DNA of 64,000 nucleotides from CAYMZZ01 sp044463125 (GTDB lineage Bacteria; Bacteroidota; Bacteroidia; Chitinophagales; Chitinophagaceae): NCBI GenBank assembly GCA_044463125.1, contig JBIQMS010000010.1, positions 1 through 64,000 of the forward strand. Reading direction: 5' to 3'. Shown here in pieces: positions 16,055 to 22,212 of the stretch. The notes below the pieces were generated by a model. That model worked only from the letters and a program-made list of their open reading frames with translations, did not search any database and was not told the DNA's origin. The position numbers and the translations under genes are program-made. The stretch's first letter is position 1, and every line of letters begins with the position of its first letter.

Positions 16055-16110
16055 TAAAGCTAAGCAGGCAGTATAAACAGGAGGTTAAGCAGATGTGATG
16101 AAATGATTAA
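16055..16110 (-). promoter_or_regulatory. Pho-type direct-repeat array and -7 element of the PlcP-glycosyltransferase operon
   Basis: Read on the minus strand: TTAAT 16110, ATCAC 16099, TTAAC 16088, TTTAT 16077, each 11 bp apart. TAGCTTTA (16062-16055) is a seven-of-eight match to TAnnTTTG. The distance from the last word to the -7 element is 15 bp, the same as at 7556, 13930 and 16460. The words are individually degenerate; register and spacing are the evidence. Confidence 0.7.
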
Positions 16111-16195
16111 GACGTATTACGTATTACGTAGTACGTCTTACGTTTTACGTTTTACGTTGGGTTTAGGGTTTAGAGTTTAATGTTTAAAGTTTTTC
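16111..16195. repeat. ACGTATTACGT and TTTAGGG word run
   Basis: A run of ACGTATTACGTAGTACGT-type words (16112-16157) is followed by GGGTTTAGGGTTTAGAGTTTAATG. It directly abuts the upstream edge of the PlcP box array. No gene is seen. Confidence 0.7.
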
Positions 16196-16228
16196 TTTAG
16201 GGTGCAGAAAGTAAGCAGTTTAAAAAAA

Positions 16229-16342
16229 TCTGCGTTCATCTGCGGAAAAATCTGCGAAAATCTGCGGGAACTATTCGGCACTCTAAACCGGTTAAAAGTT
16301 CAGGAGAGATTTCCCGCAGATTTTTCCGCAGATGAACGCAGA
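16229..16342. repeat. Dispersed hairpin element, copy 1 (ATCTGCGG words)
   Basis: Perfect 28-bp arms (16229-16256 and 16315-16342) built of TCTGCG words flank a centre containing TTCAGGAGAGATTTCCCGC. The same centre appears in the opposite orientation at about 26735-26795 and 46500-46560. It lies between the divergent PlcP and phosphatase promoters. Confidence 0.85.
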
Positions 16343-16426
16343 CTCCTGATGGCAGTGTAGTGCGTCAATAATTTAAGCAACTGCCAGTTTACTGCCTTTT
16401 TATTAAGTTGGCTTTAGAGGCACGAG

Positions 16427-16482
16427 TTTACAAAAACTTGATCTTGCAATAACCTGCAGGTAACATTCATAATGGAGTTTTG
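16427..16482 (+). promoter_or_regulatory. Pho-type direct-repeat array and -7 element of the phosphatase gene
   Basis: Words in 11-bp register: TTTAC 16427, TTGAT 16438, ATAAC 16449, GTAAC 16460. The -7 element GAGTTTTG is at 16475-16482, once more 15 bp after the last word begins. Two words are weak matches. The element overlaps a possible TTG start at 16480 and so rules that start out. Confidence 0.72.
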
Positions 16483-16497
16483 CAAAACCGTTACACA

Positions 16498-17562
16498 GTG
16501 AAATCTGCTCCTTTTCTGGCAGCCCTGTTGTTCGCTTTACCCTCTACGGAGAATTATCCCACCATCGCAGCACTGCCTGAACCATCCGACAGCACACATA
16601 ACCTGGTCATCGTTACCGTTGATGGATATCGATGGCAGGAATTGTTTACCGGCGCTGATGCGGAACTGATCCGCGACCCCGATATTGCCGGCGACACCGC
16701 CACTTTAAACCTGCTGTACTGGCATCCGAAAGCGGAAGAGCGGCGGAGATTGCTGATGCCCTTTATGTGGAATGTAGTATCCCGCAAGGGCCAGCTTTGG
16801 GGCAATCGCCAATTGGGCAACAAGGTGAATACCGCCAATTTGTATCAGGTATCTTACCCGGGATACAATGAAATTTTCACGGGAACTACCGATCTCCTTA
16901 TATCATCGAATAGCCGTCGTACGAATCCCAATGTAAACGTATTATCATGGCTGAATCAGCAACCCGGCTTTGAGGGGAAGGTAGCAGCATTTACTTCCTG
17001 GGATGTATTTCCTTACATCCTGAATGCTGATGCTACCGGACTTCCGGTTAATAGCGGCTATACGCAATTGTCGAAAACAGCAACAAATGATATTGCCGAT
17101 CGCCTCAATCATTTGCAGGATTTGCATGCAGATGAAAAAACGGCCACCCGGCAGGATCAGATCAGCTTTTTGGCGGCCAGGGATTATTTGATTCGGGAAA
17201 AGCCGCGTGTTCTGTTTATAGGGCTTGGTGAAACCGATGAGTTTGCGCATCACGGAAATTATGGCGAATACCTTCAGCAGGCCAATCGTATTGATCGCAT
17301 GCTGGCCGACTTGTGGACGACCCTACAAAGCACGTCGGGATATAAAGATCGAACCACGCTGCTCATCACCACCGATCATGGCCGCGGCAGCCGCGATGCC
17401 AAATGGAAATCGCATAGCGCCTTTATACGGGGCTCCTCCCAAACCTGGTTGGCCATGATAGGGCCCGGCATTGAACCCAAAGGAGAGATGGAAGAAGAAG
17501 CGCAGGTGTATCAGCAGGAATTGGCAGGGTATATGGCGAAGCTGTTGGGGGAAGAGTTTTAG
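16498..17562 (+). CDS. Alkaline-phosphatase-superfamily phosphodiesterase/phosphatase, exported
   Basis: About 354 residues from GTG 16498 (MKSAPFLAALLFALPSTE signal peptide). Superfamily metal motifs: VTVDGYRWQELF near the N-terminus, SYPGYNEIFTG around the expected nucleophile region, LGETDEFAHHGNYGEY, and TTDHGRG followed by KSHSAF. It resembles nucleotide pyrophosphatase/phosphopentomutase-type members more than PhoA. Probably periplasmic and releasing phosphate or cleaving phosphodiesters. The start was set by the promoter at 16427-16482, 16 bp upstream. The box array suggests phosphate control. Confidence 0.85.
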   Translation: MKSAPFLAALLFALPSTENYPTIAALPEPSDSTHNLVIVTVDGYRWQELFTGADAELIRDPDIAGDTATLNLLYWHPKAEERRRLLMPFMWNVVSRKGQLWGNRQLGNKVNTANLYQVSYPGYNEIFTGTTDLLISSNSRRTNPNVNVLSWLNQQPGFEGKVAAFTSWDVFPYILNADATGLPVNSGYTQLSKTATNDIADRLNHLQDLHADEKTATRQDQISFLAARDYLIREKPRVLFIGLGETDEFAHHGNYGEYLQQANRIDRMLADLWTTLQSTSGYKDRTTLLITTDHGRGSRDAKWKSHSAFIRGSSQTWLAMIGPGIEPKGEMEEEAQVYQQELAGYMAKLLGEEF

Positions 17563-17689
17563 AACGTAATACGTGGAACGTAATACGTAATACGTAGTAC
17601 GTTCTACGTTCTTAGGTTTAGGGTTGATGAATGGAGTTTTTGACTGAAGTTGGCTTTTTGGTCTGGGAGTCGTTTGCTTATCTAGAGAT
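17563..17689. repeat. ACGTAATACGT words between convergent genes
   Basis: ACGTAATACGTGGAACGTAATACG-type words occupy 17564-17612, followed by TTAGGTTTAGGGTTGATG. They follow the phosphatase stop. No clear T-tailed terminator is present, so the repeats may take that role. Confidence 0.65.
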
Positions 17690-18100
17690 TCAGTATCTAT
17701 ACAGCGATACGAACACCGTGGATAAATAGGTCCACAGCATAGAGAAAGAGATATGTACTATCGTTTCAAAAGCTTTGCCACGCCATAAGCGAGGTGAATA
17801 GTAGAAGAATTGTATTAGCAGTCGAATAAGCCAAAAGGCCGATAGACCCAATGCGATCAGCTTTCCCATAGGAGACTGCCAATGATTAGTGTTGCTGAAA
17901 AGGCAAAGACATCCCATCATAAAAACCATCAATCCAATAAATAGCGTGTGTACCTCCATTAATTGCCGATTGATGAGACTAAGTCCAGCCAGTTCAGTCT
18001 TCCACTTGAAATACCTTGGAAACACCAGGTGCAGTAGTCCCAATAGTACCAAAAGTGATCCTGCAATTTTAAGATGAATGCTAATGTGGGGATAAAACAT
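17690..18100 (-). CDS. Small integral membrane protein
   Basis: 136 residues with four hydrophobic segments (about 12-24, 47-65, 75-95, 110-130). Not recognised at family level. It is the last gene of a tight minus-strand operon: its start overlaps the methyltransferase gene by 20 bp, so translation is probably coupled. Confidence 0.72.
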   Translation of the reverse strand: MFYPHISIHLKIAGSLLVLLGLLHLVFPRYFKWKTELAGLSLINRQLMEVHTLFIGLMVFMMGCLCLFSNTNHWQSPMGKLIALGLSAFWLIRLLIQFFYYSPRLWRGKAFETIVHISFSMLWTYLSTVFVSLYRY

Positions 18101-18857
18101 ACAAGTGAATAAAGGGATTTATTTTTAATTTCTTCTCAATATGCCAACCCGCATCATTGAAATTCTTGCTCCAGGTCGATTCCGGGTAGAAGTGGTAAAC
18201 ACCCACATTATAAACTAACCCGTTGGGAAGATCTCTCAAGTGCTCCATCACCAGTAATTTCCCATTGGTCCCTGCCAATTCTTTTATTCCTGAAAAGAAC
18301 CGGACACGCTCATCCTCATTTCGTATTTCGTGAGCTGCAAAGAATAAGCAGTACCAGGAAGCATTCCGGGGCAATCGATTCACTTCACTGGTATCGAATG
18401 CAATAGTACCCCGAAAAGCTGCTTTCCATTTTCTGGCCCTGCTTATAGAAATTTCTGTGTGCTTCTTTGGGTCGTAAAAATCGAATACTGAAACGCGGGC
18501 ATTGGGATAAATCGCCTGTAGCAATTCGCTTGTCTCATCAAAACCTGCATGAATATTGACGATATGATTGGGTTTCGTGCCTGAAACATCTTTAAGCCAA
18601 GCCATATTATACAAGCCACTTGCGTCGTAAATGTACCAGGATGCTACCAGCGATAGCAAGATGGCAAAGCTGGTCAAAATGGCCAGGGATGTCGCAAACA
18701 ACGATAAGGGATAACTGACGAGTACTGCAATGGCGAAAAGAATGGCAATAAGCAACCCACCAGCCAGAAAGAAATGCCAGTTGAAACGAATGATATTTCT
18801 TATGCCTTCAAAAGGTTGGCGATATAATTTTATATCTATGGATTGACGGGTTTCCAC
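18081..18857 (-). CDS. Membrane-anchored class I SAM-dependent methyltransferase
   Basis: About 258 residues. Two adjacent transmembrane helices (about residues 25-70) precede a Rossmann domain: HIVNIHAGFDETSELLQ (motif I position), VSVFDFYDP, IAFDTSEVNRLPRNASWYCLFFAAHEIRNEDERVRFF. The pattern resembles methyltransferases found with DoxX-like and DUF2071 genes. I chose GTG 18857, which overlaps the DUF2071 stop by 22 bp; a TTG at 18881 would add eight residues. Substrate unknown. Confidence 0.75.
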   Translation of the reverse strand: METRQSIDIKLYRQPFEGIRNIIRFNWHFFLAGGLLIAILFAIAVLVSYPLSLFATSLAILTSFAILLSLVASWYIYDASGLYNMAWLKDVSGTKPNHIVNIHAGFDETSELLQAIYPNARVSVFDFYDPKKHTEISISRARKWKAAFRGTIAFDTSEVNRLPRNASWYCLFFAAHEIRNEDERVRFFSGIKELAGTNGKLLVMEHLRDLPNGLVYNVGVYHFYPESTWSKNFNDAGWHIEKKLKINPFIHLYVLSPH

Positions 18858-19576
18858 GGATCGTAAATACCTTTTTTCCAATAATACGGAATATTACTAA
18901 CGAGGAATGCGCTGGCGAGTATTCCTTTCATATTATCCAGGTTTGGATGAAGTCTTGCCTCTGCCTTTATTACTGACACCGCTTCGGGCTTCCAGTTGTT
19001 GCGGACCCCTTCGATAATCAGCATCTTGTTTTGCCGTTCATTCCAGGTGAAAGTGAAAGGAAGAGGCCCTGCAAATCGACGGGCTTCCTGCCAATTGGAA
19101 AAACAGGTTCCTTCCGGCAAAGGGATGTTGGTATCATGTTGAGTAATATGAACATCAATACCCGTATTATTCGATAGAAACTGTAATTCTCCTCCTTCTG
19201 ATTTCATTGCTATATCCGTGAAACTGTAGTTGTACCGTGTGAAGAGATTACCTGCCCATTTCATTAATCTTCGATTCGTGGTGGATCTCAAAATATACAG
19301 ACCTCTGAGATTTCGACCCCGGCTATCGGTATATCGAACGAATAAGCGGATCCCAGCCAGGATAAAGTCGCGACCCATAAATGCAGGCCAGCCCTTTGGT
19401 CGCAAACCACGGGTTTGTACAAGTGCAAGAGCCGCAAATCCATATTTGCTCTGCCAACTGTCAATCGTTAAGGGCGGGGGTAGCATTGCCTGCAATTTTT
19501 CAACCGGATAAGCATATGTCAGAACCAGTGAATGTTCAAAAAATGCTTCGACGGCGAATGGATGCGATTGGAGCAA
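18836..19576 (-). CDS. DUF2071 family protein
   Basis: 246 residues. FFEHSLVLTYAYPVEKLQAMLPPPLTIDSW, then GRDFILAGIRLFVRYTDSRGRNLRGLYILRS match the DUF2071 (YqjF-like, acetoacetate-decarboxylase-like fold) pattern. It has a TTG start. Function is unknown. It is the second gene of a four-gene operon, 48 bp after a DoxX-like gene and overlapping the methyltransferase gene. Confidence 0.85.
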   Translation of the reverse strand: MLQSHPFAVEAFFEHSLVLTYAYPVEKLQAMLPPPLTIDSWQSKYGFAALALVQTRGLRPKGWPAFMGRDFILAGIRLFVRYTDSRGRNLRGLYILRSTTNRRLMKWAGNLFTRYNYSFTDIAMKSEGGELQFLSNNTGIDVHITQHDTNIPLPEGTCFSNWQEARRFAGPLPFTFTWNERQNKMLIIEGVRNNWKPEAVSVIKAEARLHPNLDNMKGILASAFLVSNIPYYWKKGIYDPWKPVNP

Positions 19577-19624
19577 ATTGGCTTAGCTTTTTAAGATTAA
19601 TTGCAGGATTAAATTAGCCGGTCA

Positions 19625-19990
19625 TTAATCAGGAACCTTCATTTGATCCATCCTGAATCCATGAAGGTACACTGCAAAAATAAAAACTATTGCCAGTATA
19701 ATGTTGTAGGGGCCAAATAAAAGCAAATTCGGTGCAAGGTTCACTTCTATGATGTTCATCGTCGCAACTGTAAGGATTTGAACAATGGCACATGATCGTT
19801 TTTTCCATTGACTCAATACCCAAAATGCCATCCCTATTTCAAGGATGCCAATAGTTTTGGTAAGCCAGGGAGCCCATTCATGACCAACAACCCTTGCCAC
19901 AATCTGCTGGTGTCTGGGTACAATATTCAACACCTTGCAGAAAAGCCCATTAATTAGCCAGACCAGAAAAATGAAAATTCGGAGCACCAT
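19625..19990 (-). CDS. DoxX-like membrane protein
   Basis: 121 residues with four hydrophobic helices. WLTKTIGILEIGMAFWVLSQW and the overall length fit the DoxX-like group. It leads an operon with DUF2071, methyltransferase and membrane protein genes. It is followed upstream by an ACGTATTACGT repeat run, not by a box array. Confidence 0.78.
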   Translation of the reverse strand: MVLRIFIFLVWLINGLFCKVLNIVPRHQQIVARVVGHEWAPWLTKTIGILEIGMAFWVLSQWKKRSCAIVQILTVATMNIIEVNLAPNLLLFGPYNIILAIVFIFAVYLHGFRMDQMKVPD

Positions 19991-20085
19991 CCTGCAATTT
20001 AACAGGAAATGACGTAGGACTCAAAGGGCGTAAAACGCAGAACACGCGCACTTACTACAATTAAATCTTTTGACATTTCACCCTA

Positions 20086-20127
20086 AACCTTAAACGTATT
20101 ACGTAATACGTACTACGTAATACGTCC
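20086..20127. repeat. ACGTATTACGTAATACGT run behind the histidine kinase gene
   Basis: AACCTTAAACGTATTACGTAATACGTACTACGTAATACG-type words end two bases before the kinase stop codon. No reading frame seen between 19991 and 20128. Confidence 0.7.
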
Positions 20128-20128
20128 C

Positions 20129-21178
20129 TCAATCCTTTCTGCGTTCCAACGTAAACCCAATCGTCGTTCCCACCGCTTCTCGGCTTCTTACGTGTATGGT
20201 TTGTCCGTGCGCTTCAATGATATGTTTGCAGATGGCCAGTCCCAGTCCGCTGCCGGTTACATCGAGGCTGCGGCCTTCTTCGGTGCGATAGAAACGTTCG
20301 AATATGCGGACCAGGTGCTTTTCAGGGATGCCAATACCATCATCGCTGATCTCGATCAGGATATGCTTATCATCGGTATTGTACATGCTGGCGGTGATAT
20401 TGCCGTTTTGCTTGCCATATTTGATGGAGTTTTCCACCAGGTTGAGAATCACCTGCCTGATTTTTTCCTTATCTGCAAATACGGTGAGGGGTGCCTCGCA
20501 TCCTTTCTTGATCTGGCATTTGATATTCTTGGGCATGCTCATGATGGAGATGCTTTCGAAAGCTTCCTTCACCAGGTCCTGGATCACGAAGTTTTGCTTG
20601 ATGAGGTTGAGCTCGCCGCGTTCCAGCCTTGAAATTTCATCGAGGTCATTGAGCAGATTGGTAAGCCGCTCCACATTGGTGGCTGTTTTTTCCAGAAACT
20701 TCCGGTTTACCTCCGGATTCTCCAGCGCGCCATGCAGTAGCGTATCCACATAGCCCTGTATGGCAAAAACGGGTGTTTTGAATTCATGCGAAAGGTTCTG
20801 CAAAAACTCCTTGCGAAATTGTTCATTAGCCCGCAGCAGTTCCAGTTCCTTGCGGTTTTCAATGGCCCAGGCTTCTACGTCCTCGCGCACTTCGTCGATC
20901 GACTTGCGTGGCAGGATATACTTGTAATAAGTTTCTTCGCGTTTGGTGGCCTTGGTCTGATAAATGAACTTATAAATCAGTTTGATCTTGCGATAAATAA
21001 ATCGCTCCAGCACCAGGTAAATGAGCAGGTATCCTCCCAGCAAAATCAGCACAAAGCTCAGCACAACGGGTTGCCAGCGCTGCTCAAAGAAATAAACCAG
21101 CAGGCTGATAGGAGCCGCCAGCGCAAGAGCGGTAAGAAATGATAAGAGGCGGGGAGAAAGATTTTTGAGGGAAAACAT
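20129..21178 (-). CDS. PhoR-like sensor histidine kinase
   Basis: 349 residues. Two N-terminal transmembrane helices (about 10-31 and 37-60) are separated by only a few residues, so there is almost no periplasmic sensor. A cytoplasmic linker follows, then HisKA with NLSHEFKTPVFAIQGYVD (phospho-acceptor His131) and HATPase_c with LVENSIKYG, DDGIGIP and GSGLGLAI. The layout is that of Bacteroidota PhoR-like kinases, which sense phosphate indirectly. It lies 176 bp behind an OmpR-type regulator gene on the same strand, with an inverted TTGAATCGTTGAA repeat between them. Confidence 0.88.
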   Translation of the reverse strand: MFSLKNLSPRLLSFLTALALAAPISLLVYFFEQRWQPVVLSFVLILLGGYLLIYLVLERFIYRKIKLIYKFIYQTKATKREETYYKYILPRKSIDEVREDVEAWAIENRKELELLRANEQFRKEFLQNLSHEFKTPVFAIQGYVDTLLHGALENPEVNRKFLEKTATNVERLTNLLNDLDEISRLERGELNLIKQNFVIQDLVKEAFESISIMSMPKNIKCQIKKGCEAPLTVFADKEKIRQVILNLVENSIKYGKQNGNITASMYNTDDKHILIEISDDGIGIPEKHLVRIFERFYRTEEGRSLDVTGSGLGLAICKHIIEAHGQTIHVRSREAVGTTIGFTLERRKD

Positions 21179-21354
21179 GACGAGCCGAAATTACCCAATT
21201 TTAGGCTGGAAGAAGAATTGTTGAATCGTTGAATTGTTGAATCGTTGAACTGTTTAAGGTTGAATCCTTAGGGATTCCTGATATATTTTTCATTGAAACT
21301 CGGAAATTAATAGCTATTCCAATTCAACGATTCAACAATTCAACGATTCAACAA
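21179..21354. repeat. Inverted TTGAATCGTTGAA words between regulator and kinase genes
   Basis: TTGTTGAATCGTTGAATTG words (about 21218-21253) are mirrored by AATTCAACGATTCAACAATTC words (about 21318-21358). They form a long hairpin inside what is probably one two-component transcript and may lower kinase expression relative to the regulator (inference). Confidence 0.75.
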
Positions 21355-22032
21355 TTAAACTTCAAACTTATACCCCACTCCCTTCACCGTAGTAATGCAA
21401 TCAATTCCCAGCTTCTGGCGGATTTTGCGGATATGCACATCAATGGTGCGGTCGCCTACAATTACATCGTTGCCCCAAACCTGGTTCAGGATCTCATTGC
21501 GGAGAAAGACCCTTCCGGGTTTTTGTGCAAGCAGGTAGAGTAGTTCAAATTCTTTTTTAGCGAGGATAATGTCTTTGCCATCTACCTGCACCAGGAATCG
21601 TTCGGGGTCAATCAGCAGGTTGCCGATCTCCAGTGTTTTCACTTCGGCTTTGCCCAGGCGGCGGAATAGCGCATTCACGCGGCTGATGAAGACTTTCGGG
21701 CTGATGGGCTTGCTCACATAATCATCCGCTCCGGTTTCGAGGCCCTTGATATGGGTGCTTTCATCGTTAACGGCGGTCAGAAATATGATCAGGGTATCTT
21801 TAAACGCGGGTTGCGCGCGCAACAACTGGCAAACTTCCACCCCTGTTTTTCGCGGCATCATCACATCCAGTACGATCAGCTCGGGTTGAAAGCGTTTGGC
21901 TTTTTCCAGGGCTTCGTCGCCATCCTTGGCAGTCACAACTTCATAACCCTGGCCAGCCAGGTTATATTTCAGTATTTCCAATATGTCTGGCTCATCGTCC
22001 GCAATCAGGACCTTTCGAGGCTTCGCTTCCAT
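21355..22032 (-). CDS. PhoB/PhoP-like OmpR-family response regulator
   Basis: 225 residues. Receiver with DDEPD acidic pocket, phospho-acceptor Asp56 (LIVLDVMMP), T at TAVND and K at YVSKPI. The C-terminal winged helix includes LAKKEFELLYLLAQKPGRVF, VIVGDRTIDVHIRKIRQKLG and TVKGVGYKFEV. It pairs with the downstream PhoR-like kinase and is the best candidate in the window to bind the 11-bp-spaced TTAAC arrays. A perfect -7 element TAGGTTTG lies at 22057-22050, 18 bp before the ATG. Confidence 0.9.
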   Translation of the reverse strand: MEAKPRKVLIADDEPDILEILKYNLAGQGYEVVTAKDGDEALEKAKRFQPELIVLDVMMPRKTGVEVCQLLRAQPAFKDTLIIFLTAVNDESTHIKGLETGADDYVSKPISPKVFISRVNALFRRLGKAEVKTLEIGNLLIDPERFLVQVDGKDIILAKKEFELLYLLAQKPGRVFLRNEILNQVWGNDVIVGDRTIDVHIRKIRQKLGIDCITTVKGVGYKFEV

Positions 22033-22049
22033 ACCATTGAAAATTTGCG

Positions 22050-22057
22050 CAAACCTA
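22050..22057 (-). promoter_or_regulatory. -7 element of the response regulator gene
   Basis: TAGGTTTG on the minus strand is a full TAnnTTTG match and predicts a leader of about 10 nt to the ATG at 22032. Further upstream, TTAAT 22120, TTAAC 22109 and TAAAC 22098 keep the 11-bp register, but they lie 41 bp from the -7 rather than 15. Autoregulation is therefore only a possibility. Confidence 0.55.
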
Positions 22058-22191
22058 CTGGTAAATTGATAGACAGGGAAATAGGCTTCATCTGTTTACA
22101 GAGAGTTAATGATAAATTAATGTCTCACCGGCCCCGCCCGGAAGCTGGGAGGGATACTTGTTAAATACTACTGAATATCAATACCTATTAC

Positions 22192-22199
22192 TAAATTTG
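22192..22199 (+). promoter_or_regulatory. -7 element of the 22213 gene
   Basis: TAAATTTG matches TAnnTTTG and lies 14 bp before the ATG at 22213, the distance seen at other starts in this window. No clear TTTG at -33. Confidence 0.55.
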
Positions 22200-22212
22200 T
22201 GTTTCGATCCTT

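Noticed and set aside
22094..22121. TTAAT/TTAAC words between the response regulator and the 22213 gene as a fifth full Pho-type promoter
   Set aside because: Only three words in register, and the distance to the nearest good -7 element is 41 bp on the minus strand and over 70 bp on the plus strand, not the 15 bp seen at the four called sites. Kept only as possible autoregulation.
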